Part shown: piece after piece, positions 26,101 to 38,100 of the stretch
How the letters are laid out: each line of letters begins with the position of its first letter
How positions within the stretch are numbered: the stretch's first letter is position 1
The notes under the pieces: model-generated
Database searches by the model: none
What the model saw: the letters and a program-made list of their open reading frames with translations, nothing else
What the model was told of the DNA's origin: nothing
Assembly (NCBI RefSeq): GCF_027580225.2
Contig: NC_073355.2
Span: 18,886,001 to 18,950,000 of the forward strand
Reading direction: 5' to 3'
Origin: Misgurnus anguillicaudatus
Lineage: Eukaryota; Chordata; Actinopteri; Cypriniformes; Cobitidae
DNA length: 64,000 bases
Made by a program: the position numbers and the translations under genes

Positions 26101-29100
26101 TAGAAGGACTAAACAATGAATCAAATTGAAAACATGAAATGACCTTGTACCAGTATTTAAAGGCTGTGCTTTTTTTAATAAGTGAATCCTGTGTATGCTG
26201 TGAATCTCAAAATAAGCAGCACTCAGTTCTGTCTATAATCTAATACGCATGTCCATACACAGTGGCCATGATAAAGTGTCTCTAATAGTTTTATGTAACA
26301 TTCAAGTTTCAATTCAAGTTATGTAACACTCGAGTTTCATGAAGATGTGAGTCTCTTCCATAGGAAGATACAATGTGGATACACAGGGAACTGGGTACTT
26401 TAACTTTACTCAAAGTTTCACTGTAAAGAGAACTTCAGTGTGAAGCGTTAACCTGACAGCTGCTGTTTTAGTTTGTGTTTGTGCAAACCATGACATGGTA
26501 AATATTTAAATTTCACTGTATATTTTCCATCTGCTTTATTCACTACTCTAGCACCAAAATAAATCATCCATCCAGAATGAAGGGATCTGTGAACACTCTG
26601 TATTATAACATCAGTTCATTCATTTGTGTCAGGACTTTGTGTTTACCCCCAGGTATCTGAATGTAGGCTTCCCTACATCTTCTGTTGTGCGTGGGGTTTG
26701 GGGCATTACTATCTTTTTACACATGGTTACAGCATTTCTGCTAAAGTCCTCCATCTCACCCTATACTCTTTCCTCCTCCTCATACCCGATCTCTCTTTGT
26801 CTCCTTACAGCGCCGGCATTGCCGTTGGTTTCTACGGGAATGGTGAGACATGCGACGGGGTGAATCGGCTTACCTACTCCCTCAACCATGCCAACCGCAC
26901 ACTGGCCGGAGTGAACAGACTGGTGAGATCCCAATGTCCATATACGTCTCATTCCTAGACCAAAGTTTCAGATTCTGATCTGCTCTTGGAGGCCCTCCGG
27001 CTGACACAGTTTAGCTCCAGATTAATTGGTAGAGGATTGGATTGGGTTAACACCGGAAAGGTTCAATCACAGGAAACATGCATATTGATGTATACCTTGT
27101 CTTAAGGGTGTCACGATTTCGATTTTAAATCGAACGCGACCGAAATTAAGTCACAACTTCTAATTAAAAAATGGAATCGTCGATGCTGCCACGTCCCCAT
27201 GTCACGTCTGGTCGGCTTGCCAAGCGGAAAAAAGCACACGTTTTGAATGCTGCGAGTCAACTTCCTCTAACTTCGGTAGCTGCAGCCAATCAAAAGATAG
27301 CATGGCAGATGCAGGAGAAACCACGCGAGCTGCTCTTTACCGGAAACAAAAAACAGCAAGCGCCTCCTGCCTTCAGTTGAACTCAATCAGAACAGAGCAT
27401 GCATGTGTGCACAGCAGAATGGCGTCTGTGATAGGACTGGTCGTTTCTCTGAACTGAGATCTGTTTAAGTTTAACAACAAGTTATTTCAGTTGCTTAAGA
27501 GATTTGAAAACAGCATTTAAATATATTATTGGGGTATAGTCTCATAATCTCGTCTGAGGTGCAAAGTACTGACAGGAATGTTAATCTGCCAGAAAGTTTC
27601 GTTTTATCAGGTATGTACCATATTTTTCCACTGGCAGCACGACTAACATGGCAGGGCATCTCCGGGTTCAAGGTCAGATATTATATTTCATAAAAGTCGT
27701 AAAAAATGTAAAAATTGAGAATCGAATCGTGGCCATAGAATCGGAAATTAATCGAATCGAGGATTTTGAGAATCGTGACACCCCTACCTTGGCTTGAATG
27801 CATTGATTGTCTTTGGATAAGAGCGTCTGCCAAATGCATGAATGTATATGTAAACAGGCATGAACCACTTAGTCAAGGTCTTTAAAGGGATACTCCTGCC
27901 AAATATCAAAATTACCCCATGTTTACTCAACCTCAAGCAATACATATGTCCATAATCTTTCAGACGAACACATTTGGAGTTATTTTAGTAAATGTTTTTG
28001 CTTTTCCAAACTTATAATAGGAGAAAACGGGAATCAGGGAACAATGTTTGATTGTAAACCCCAAAAAGTGCATTAATCCTTCACATAAATTATCCACACG
28101 GCTCCAAGGGGTTAATAATAGTCTCTGTGGGAAATCGGTGCGATTTTGTAAGAAAAATTTCCATATTTCAAACTTTATAAACTGTTAATATCTAGCTTCT
28201 GGTAACAACGCCATCTTGGATTCATGCAAAGTTGTTCCCTGATTCATGTTTTCTAGCATAATAAAGCTTGGAAGAGCAAGGACATTTACTGAAATAACTC
28301 CAAATGTGTTCACCTGAAAGATTATGTACATATGTTAATCATAGGGTAATTTTTAATATTTGGCCGGAGTATCAGTTTTAGATTTCCCCCTTAAAAATCT
28401 CAAGCAGGTGGGTTATGTTCTTACCTCAACTTAGACGAATTAATACATACATATCTTTTTCAATGCATGAACTTTTAATCTTTGTACAGCACTTTGTGAA
28501 TGTGTTTGCATTTAGCCTAGCCCCATTCATTCCTATGGCTCCAAACGAAAGTTTTATTCCTATGGCTCCAAACAAAAGTTTTATTTTGTGCCACCATACT
28601 TCCTCGTGTAACTACTCGTGTAACAGTCTTTAAATAGGGAAAACATGGAAGTGTTTGGTGGCTTCTAAATTCATCCCTGTTTGGAGCCATATGGGGCTAG
28701 GCTAAATGCTAACACATTCACGAGGCGCTGTACAAAGATTAAAAGTGCACGCATTGAAAAAAGATAGGTATATTAATTTGTCTAAGTTGAGGTAAGATCA
28801 TAGTAAAATATTGAAAAACGGTGGTGTTTTCCTTTAATTTCTGAAGAATTGTGGCTCTCCATGAGCACATTTAAATTACCAGAGCTAGATGTGATCCACA
28901 AAAGCTTTTGAGAAAAGTGCTAACACCGCATATATGTTTGTGTAGATATCCGAGAGTACATCAGCTCAAAGTCAGACCGTGGACGGGAATCTTCGGCTAT
29001 TGAAAGAGCAGTATGCAAAGCACACAGACTACGTGTCCATCATACAGAAGCTGCAGGTCCAGCGGGGCGAGATGGTCCGTCAGATGACCGAGATACCCTT

Positions 29101-32100
29101 CTGGAACAATCTCACCATGTCTATGGAGGATCTGGCTGTTAACATCGAGCTATATGACTGGTACAGGTACGTTACAGAGCGATGACGGCATCAAATAAAG
29201 TTAGGCATTGTTGTCTGTCACAGGAAGTTAAGATAGAGCTGAAAGAAATGTATTTTTGATATATGTACAATAAATGTTTTTGGTTCATTTAAGGGTCTAA
29301 AACTGTTTTTGTGTTCAACAAATCAGTGGAAGAAAATTCAGAGGATTGTCAGACATGAACAAAGCTCTCTTAGAGAGAAAGGAAATTAGTATTCTGTTCA
29401 TACATCTTTAAACCTCTCGTCAGCTATTTGCAATTCTCTGTGGGATCTGTAAGTTTCCCTAAGAGCTTTAAAAGAAGTAAACATACACTTTAATTTTAAG
29501 CCTTTGTAGCTTTTCAATGCAGGATAAATCCATACAATTGCAAAAAATGATCTAAGATAGATATAATTCTACATTTTTATTTTTTTCCTTTGATTCTTTG
29601 GTGTTTTGGGTTATTTACAAGCTGTTGCTGTATAGTTACTGGGGTTCTCTAGGTGATTGCTTGGTTGTACTAGCTTAAAAGTCAGATAAACCCCACCCCT
29701 ATGTTTGATATCCTGGTCCCTAGATATGAATGGGGTCCCTCCTGTAGTGTAAACCTATGGGATTTACATCATCTGGTTTATCATCCATCAAAAAAAGATA
29801 AACATTAGTTTGATTGCAAAGAAAAGTAGCAGACCTCTCTTAAAAAGCCACACAATTGCACACAGTCATGTCTGTGACACTTTCATCACATTCTTGCATC
29901 ACAAAGTTTTGCATTAGCAACAACCACTTTCATTATCTTTAAAAGTGTTAAGTAATGTTAATGTATGGTAATATTATGCACATAAAAATATAGTCTTAGG
30001 AAGATGGCGGCGCGGGTGACTGCAGCGGCTTTGCTCTTCCCTATGTGGTCGTGTTTATTCGTTTTGTGTTCATTTGGTTTGTTTATTTCTGCGTCTATGA
30101 ACACTCGGACATATAATCGACAGGAACTTTTAAAGATCGGGACATCGTATGGGGAATTACACGTAAGCACAACTTACAGCTTTGAACACTTACCACCAGA
30201 GATCGCGCGACCAGCGGGGAGTCGGTGGATTATTATCCCGGGAGACAAACGCAGGAGGCGGCGCAAAGAACGACAACAGAAGCGAGGTTGCAGAGCTGGG
30301 ATTAGGGTCCAGCTAAGGAGGGCACCACACAGGCCAGCGCTACCCAGCCTACTTATGTCCAACGCGAGATCGCTATGCAACAAGATGGATGAGCTGGCAA
30401 TGAGCATCGAGGCAAACAGATACGCTAAAGATTGCTCATTGGTAGTGATCACCGAGACGTGGCTGCACTCTGGGATTCCGGATGAAGCTATTATGCTAGC
30501 CGGCCGTACAGCACACCGGGCTGATAGAACCGCCAACTCCCGGAAGAGCAAAGGAGGAGGACTCTGTATTTATTCTAACAACAGCTGGAGTTGCGATGCC
30601 ACAGTGACTGAAAGACACTGCTCACCAGACCTGGAGTTTGTCACTTTGAGATGCCGGCCCTTCTATCTGCCGCGTGAGTTTACGGTTGTCTTTATCACAG
30701 CTGTTTATATCCCACCTAGTGCTAATGCTAGTGTAGCTATAGACATCCTGCAAACTAGTGTTAATACGCTGCAGTCTGCCCACCCAGATGGGATTTTTAT
30801 TGTGGCAGGGGACTTTAATCATGTTAACTTGCGTACTGCCCTTCCTAAATTTTACCAGCATGTCACATGTTCAACCAGAGGTGCTAAAACTCTGGACCAT
30901 GTTTACAGTAATATCAGAGGGGCATACAAGGTCTCACCTCTACCCCATTTAGGGCAGTCTGACCATCTGACTCTTTTTCTCACACCAGCATACAGAGCTG
31001 TGTTTAAAAGATCTGTACACACAGTGAAATTAACAAAACTATGGCCTGCTACTGCGATTCCACAACTGCAAGACTGTTTCGAACGCACTGACTGGGCACT
31101 TTTCTCACAGCAAAGTCTTGAGGATTATACCTGTACTGTTCTACATTACATTAAGACCTGCATTGACAATGTCACTGTTGAGAGACAGGTGAAATATTAT
31201 CAAAACAACAAACCTTGGATGAACAATGAGGTCAAGTTGCTGCTGAAAAACCGTGATAAAGCCTTCAGGTCTAGGGATATGGAACTATATAGCACAGCCA
31301 GATCCAACCTAAAGACAGGTATTAAGGAAGCAAAAGCGGCCTACAGGAGGAAGGTTGAGGGGCACTTTAACGAGGGGGATCCTAGGCGTGTTTGGCAGGG
31401 AATTCAACGCCTCACAAACTTTAAGGTTTCAAAAGACCCAAGCCCGAGCACCAGCAGCAATCTGGCAGAGGAGCTTAATCTTTTCTTCGCGCGCTTTGAG
31501 GTGAATGAGACCTGGAATGAGTCAACACTGACCACACCAACAACAGTCCTGCCCACAGATGCCCTGACACTCTGTTTGAGTGTAGAAGAGGTCAGGAGGG
31601 CATTCCTTGGTGTGAACCCCAGGAAGGCTGCTGGGCCTGATGGGATCCCTGGGAGAGTGCTGAGGGACTGCGCAGACCAACTGGCTGAGGTATTTACTTC
31701 CATCTTTAACATTTCTCTGTCTACCTGTTCCATCCCCAAGTGCCTCAAATCTGCTATCATTGTGCCGATCCCCAAAACAACAGCTGTGAATAGTCTTAAT
31801 AATTATAGACCAGTGGCCCTTACTTCTACCATCATGAAGTGCTTTGAAAGACTGTTGCTACCTCACATAAAAGCTTCCCTCCCACCCACACTGGACCAAC
31901 ATCAGTTTGCCTACAAAGCAAACAGGTCAACAGCGGATGCCATCAACACAGCCCTGCACTGTGTGCTGACCCACCTTGAACATCCTGGCACCTATGCAAG
32001 ACTGCTGTTTGTGGATTTTAGCTCCACTTTCAATTGCATCATCCCTGGAAGACTGGTGTCCAAGTTATATGGACTGGGCATCAGTACAAACATCTGCAGA

Positions 32101-35100
32101 TGGATTTTTGACTTTCTTACAGATCGTCCCCAGTCAGTTCGTCTGGGTTCCCACCTTTCTTCTGTTCTCACACTCAGCACTGGAGCTCCCCAGGGTTGTG
32201 TGTTGAGTCCCTTACTCTACATCCTATACACTCACGACTGCACACCAGTTCATGAAAGTAACACCTTTATTAAGTTTGCGGATGATACCACTGTTATTGG
32301 ACTTATTCACAACAATGATGAGTTCGCCTATAGGGATGAAATCCAAAAACTTTCCACCTGGTGTTCCAATAACAACCTGTCTCTCAACGCCTCTAAGACC
32401 AAAGAGGTGGTGGTAGACTTTCGCAGGAAGAGAACCGACCCTGTATCTGTTAACATTAATGGAGACACTGTGGAGAGGGTTAAGGATTTTAAATTCCTAG
32501 GGACATACATCTCAGAGGACTTGACCTGGGCAACCAACATCACAGCCCTTGTGAAGAAAGCTCAGCAGCGACTGTACTTTCTCAGGTCCCTTAATAAAAT
32601 TAACCTCTCCCAGAAGTTGCTTTTATCTTTTTACAACTGTTCTGTCCAAAGTATTATCACACATGATATTCTGGTGTGGTTTAGCAGCTGCACCACCACT
32701 GACAAAAAGGCACTGGACAGAATTAGGAAATCAGCACAAAACATGATACAAATACAGCTTCCATCACTCACTGACATATACCACATCAGATGCCTGCAGC
32801 GGGCAAAAAACATAATCCGGGACTGTTTCCATCCAGGTCACTACCACTTTACTTTGTTGCCTTCTGGAAGGCGTTACAGATCCTTCAAGGGTCGTACCTC
32901 TAGACTTTTGAATAGTTTCTACCCAACGGCTATAAAATACCTGAACTCATAACTTCTTTTGATGTTATAATTTCTTATTATGCACTTATTTATGTATCAG
33001 TGTTGTCTTGTCACTTTATGTGTTACCACTATGGGGAAGTGTAAACTGAAATTTCGTTGCTATATGCAATGACAATAAAGGCAATCAAGGCAATCAAATA
33101 AAACTTATTTAAAATGCTTTGAAACTTTAAATAAAGAACTATTTAACAATTTTTTATGTTAAAATATCAAATATTTGTTGTAATTGTCATAGCTTTAAGC
33201 ATTGTTATATTTTAAAGGCTATGTGGATTTTCCTGTAGTTTTATTGTTAATGTTGTCTTTAGGTGGCTGGGATATCTGTGTCTGCTGCTGTTTGATGTGC
33301 TGATTTGCCTACTGGTGCTTTTCGGTCTCATCCGTAACTCCAAAGGAATTCTGATTGGGTAAGATGGATTGTATAGACATGTCTTTGGATCATAAGGTTC
33401 ACTAAGAAATGAAAGTCTTCTGTGCTTGAAGAAACTTTCAAATGTCCAGCAATATGTTATCTACTTCTCAAACTGACCAACAAAGTTAAATATCCTATTA
33501 GATCTTTTAATTGTGTGGCAATCTATAGACCCCATGCCTCTTCATAAGGCTGTGATGATGAATGAATTCCTCACTGCGTCTGTCAATCAGAGCAGTTACA
33601 CAAAATCGTTTTTGACTTTATGAAGTGCCAATTATCCTCTTCTGTTTTTAGCTCATGGAGAGGAATTGTAATCTGTCTTTCTCTCTGATTTCCTCCTTTG
33701 GGAAGATTAATTCAACTCTGTCACATAAAAACCCGTCATCACATTCTCAAGAGAATGACAATCTCATGACAGCAACTGAGCAGCACCACAAAACTGACAT
33801 ATGGGGTGTATAAATAAGAGACGCATTCACTGTCATGTTAATTTTATGTATGGTGTTGGTTGGGTCACATTCAGTCATTTAATAAGTAGCACACTTATCT
33901 ACTATCTCTGCCAAAACACTGGGACACATACAGACAGTTTGTCTTATTGATTCTTGTTAACCTGATGTTTCTTATGGTAAGAGTAAGACAATGTCAAGAC
34001 TTTTAGGGGCAGAGACAAAGACAAGCCCAGGACCAAAGAAAGTCAAGACCAATACCATTAAAAATGAATTTAATTACATTTTTGGTATTATGGGCCTTTG
34101 TATTAAAGGAGTAGTCCACTTTAAAAATGGGGCCCATTACCATAGTATGAAAAGTCAATGCCCCATCTTTAAAGTGGACTACTCCTTTAGTTTTGTTGAC
34201 AGATAACTTTTTAGACTATCCCCCATTCATCCTTTACCAGCCTAACAGTAACAAAAGAAATCAAATAAGAAATAAATCAATGATTACTTTTAAAGGCAGA
34301 CGTTTTAATCCAATTACATTAATGATGTTAACACATAAATCAGACAATGCATCAGCAATTTAGCGTAATTTCCGCAGGTGTGGTCTTGACCAGTCTTGAA
34401 ATAAAATCCTGAGACCAAGATGAGACCAAAGACAATTGAGACCGAGACAAAACCAAGACCATCAAAAAATGGTCTTGAGAGCAGTCTCAAGTACTACAAA
34501 ACTAGTAAGAGTGCAGTGTTTTCCACAGGCTAGCACTTACATTTAATGCTGGGGTCTTTAGTTTAGACATTTAGGCATGCTTAAATTACTTTTTAAAGAT
34601 TGACACCCAAATAGGTATTAAAATATACCTGATATTAATACAGATCATATTATATATTTAGCTGTATGAAAAACATGCAGTTTACACACAGCAAAAAAAT
34701 GACTTTTTTAATAAGACAAAAATACTAACAATTCTTAAATTAAAAAGCATTTTCTTGATAAGCAAAATGACCTAAGAAAATAAGTATAGTTTTTAGACAA
34801 CATTTAAACGAATTTGTGCTGAAAACAAGAAAAAAACAATCTGCCACAGGGGTAAGAAAACTTTTTTCTTAAACACTTAATTCAAGAAAAATCAGCTTAC
34901 CCCATTGGCAGATTTTTTTGCTTGTGTTATCACAAAGGTACTTTTTTGCTTGATTTACGAATTTTTAGATATTTATACTAAAAACAAGACAAAAATACTA
35001 AGTAAGAAAGTCTTTCTTTTTCAGTGCAGTAAGGCATAGTGTAGCTTCTAGTGAATATAATAAAAGCGGTTGCCGGAGTGTGAAGGATTAACTGAGAAGA

Positions 35101-38100
35101 TAAACACAAAAAACGTGTGTACATTTTAAATGTATTAACTCAGAACATGCACATGATTTTTACTGTCAACTTGCAGATTGAATTTTATAAGCATGATTAT
35201 AGCACCACACGTGCGTCCGATGAAACCGTCTATATGCGCAGATCTCCATGAATTTCTCTCCGCTCTCGCTCAAAGAGTGTGCACACATTAAATGTTTTTA
35301 GTGCAGTTTCATATCTTTCCTCTTGCGCAAAGTGTGCATGTGTGTGCACTCAGACTGCTTCCTGTGCGTTCGCAAATCCATCAGCGCTGGAGCTCTCCAT
35401 GGTAAAAAAAACCTTGAACTTGGTGCAGGGAGTTCTCATGGGAGTTGTAATTTCGTAGCGTCGCACCGCACATTGTTTATTATTTCAAATGGCTTTAAAG
35501 AAAAAAAAATCTTAAGTGGCTAGTGGGAGTGGCTGTCTTACATGCCACAAGTGAAATCTACCCGCATTTGGCGGGTTGGAGGGTGTAAATGTCAACCCCT
35601 GTTTACATTACATAGCAAAAAGAAAAGCCCATGTCATTTGTCAAAGGTAAATGTCAGATTTTTGATTCGTTCCTGTGATAAAAGTTGCTACATGCATAAC
35701 CATAACCTCAAGGACATTTCATAATACTAAAGTTGTAATGAATTTTAAAATTTAAAACTGTAATTTTGCGGGGAATATATATTTTTTTACAAATGATTTA
35801 TCTATGAGTTTCATCATTTTAAAAAAAAATTCATGTGCCCTCACAATCTTATATCAAAAACGCAAATCTCCTCCCCTCCTCGAAACAATCTCTCCTTAAT
35901 TCCGGTCATAAGGTATGACAGGTGGGGGGTCCGGGAAAAGATTGCAGCGATTAGCAATTAGCAACATGACGCAACTTCAAACGATCCAATCAATTCTCGA
36001 TGGACGAATTCATGTCCCACCCTACATATATATTTTTTTCATTCCAAAAGCCATTTCACTCGGATATGCATCACAACGGGGAAAATAATATAACCGCTAC
36101 TTTAGTTTTATGCCGACTTTAAGAAACAAATAAGGTCTTATCTCATCTGTAATTTTATTGATATGATTGTTATGTTTTTGTTAAGTAGCAGCATTTTTCC
36201 ATCAGTGAAGGTTTCCACACCTCCCAGAGGATGGTCATGTGTTGCCTTAATGATAGTTTTGAATAATCATTATCTTCTCTTTGTCTCTGATTGGGGTGTG
36301 TATTCTGGGTGTGTTGGCACTGATAATCAGCTGGGGCTCACTGGGCGTGGAACTGTCTGTCTCCTCGGTAAGTGTCTCCATGGCAACGGTACTCCATACA
36401 GAGGCGGGACATTACTGTAATGATGCTTCTGTGGTTACAGACCAGCTTTCCTTATGATCTCTCCCACACATACTCGACACATACCTGCAGCATTCATTAC
36501 CATACTGAACAATAAATCAGCCGGTATATGTTTTTCTTTTTAGCACAATTGTATTTTAAACATACTTTTAAGGGGAGATATCAAACACATAACTTTTCTG
36601 ACTCTTATGAAATATAAACATTTCATGTATTATGTAGACATTAGCCTCTTTCACACAGTAATTCTGGTAAATTACCATGAATTTACCAGAATGAATTTAC
36701 CAGTAAATACATAAATGTGCTGTTCACACATGCAGTGACGTTCCGTCTTTTTACCAGTAAGACATCATTCACACATCAGTATCAAAATACCGGTAAACTC
36801 GAAGAGAAAGCGGAAGTTACCTGTGGCGCGCGGCCGGCGAGCTCCGTCCGTGTCATATTTGTAAACGGCGGGTTATGAATTAATATCCACGGTCCGTATT
36901 TTGTTGTTTTCACATCTGTGGCAAACGGTCGCGAAGTTGCTCGTGACCAAACAACATTGCGTTAGGCGGCGTCAAACGGAACCTGCGCGTTTGCACATTA
37001 GGCTTCACAGATGGTGTGCTAAGGACGTCGGCAATTAGATGGTAAGCTGTTTTAAACAACTTTGGTGAAGAAATGTGGATGTTAACTTCAGGTGTGCTCG
37101 ACTTTTAAGCACATGTGTGTGGAAACGTCCGTAAACAGTCTGGGGGAAACCGCGTCACCTGTATAAAAAACTTTCTGATTGGCCCGCCCGATCTGTCAGC
37201 GTGGTCTGACGTCATCTAAATGCCGGTAATGCTATATTTTTCGTTCACACACAGCGCTTACCGGCAAATTAACGTTAATCTTACAACCTGTCTTACTGGT
37301 AAATTGGGAGCACATTTTTCCACAGAAACCTATAGCCGGTTATTCAGAGTGATATCTGCCGACACTGATAGTTTTGTAGTTTAATTAACTTGCATTACCT
37401 AAATTCTAAAGATTACATTTTCTGAATGTCATTCATTCATACACTCACCTAAAGGATTATTAGGAACACCTGTTCAATTTCTCATTAATGCAATGGTGTA
37501 ATGGTGTGGGGGATGTTTTCTTGGCACACTTTAGGCCCCTTAGTGCCCTTTGGGCATCATTAAATGCCATGGCCTACCTGAGCATTGTTTCTGACCATGT
37601 CCATCCCTTTATAACCACCACGTACCCATCCTCTGATGGCTACTTCCAGCAGGATAATGCAGCATGTCACAAAGCTCGAATAATTTCAAATTGGTTTCTT
37701 GAACATGACAATGAGTTCACTGTACTAAAATGGCCCCCACAGTCACCAGATCTCAACCCAATAGAGCATCTTTGGGATGTGGTGGAGCTTCGTGCCCTGG
37801 ATGTGCATCCCACAAATCAACTGCAAGATGCTATCTTATCAATATGGGCCAACATTTCTAAAGAATGCTTTTTAGCACCTTTTTAAATCAATGCCATGTA
37901 GAATTAAGGCAGTTCTGAAGGTGAAAGTGGTCAAACACAGTATTAGTATGGTGTTCCTAATAATCCTTTAGGTTAGTGTATAATGACCATTAATATTGAA
38001 CATTAAACTAGTGATTTTGTTACATTTTCAATGCACAGAGCTTAAATTCATTGCATTTTCTGTTTTCTTTTAAATTAGATGATATATCAGCCATGACTAT

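Larger units (their letters stand above)
14131..26810 (+). other. ttyh3 intron 2 (12.7 kb)
   Basis: Bounded by gtgagt and ccttacag. Beyond the elements listed separately, 17588-19100, 23110-24480 and 26059-26600 show no gene or recognisable repeat. 24490-24830 is more GC-rich than its surroundings and has open frames on both strands but no recognisable protein or splice logic. aagcgtctgctgaatatctatg near 24160 resembles a SINE 3' tail. Confidence 0.7.
26923..28945 (+). other. ttyh3 intron 3, mostly transposons
   Basis: This 2-kb intron holds, in order, a hAT element, a SINE-tail remnant and two TTAA foldbacks. Only 26923-27094 and 28838-28945 look like unique sequence. The donor is gtgaga and the acceptor gtttgtgtag. 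Confidence 0.8.
29167..33262 (+). other. ttyh3 intron 4, host of an intact LINE
   Basis: The donor is gtacgt and the acceptor gtctttag. Three quarters of the intron is the LINE at 29998-33099. 29167-29997 and 33100-33262 show no recognisable feature. Confidence 0.8.
33359..36294 (+). other. ttyh3 intron 5
   Basis: The donor is gtaaga; the 3' end is gattgg instead of AG. The intron contains a short foldback (34103), a decayed repeat with gaccaagac/gtcttg motifs (33985-34030 and 34375-34500) and a MITE (34685-35029). 35030-36130 is partly repetitive: cacgtgcgtccgatgaaaccgtctat at 35205 recurs at about 7545. 36131-36294 shows nothing beyond the pyrimidine tract. Confidence 0.6.

Noticed and set aside
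30004..30110. Signal peptide of a secreted protein at the start of the 982-codon frame
   Set aside because: The hydrophobic start belongs to a LINE ORF whose next domain is an AP endonuclease; secretion makes no sense for it.
33359..36294. U12-type intron as the explanation for the missing AG before exon 6
   Set aside because: The donor gtaagatgg is a U2 donor and lacks the ATCCTT consensus. The upstream ccttaat resembles a U12 branch site only loosely.
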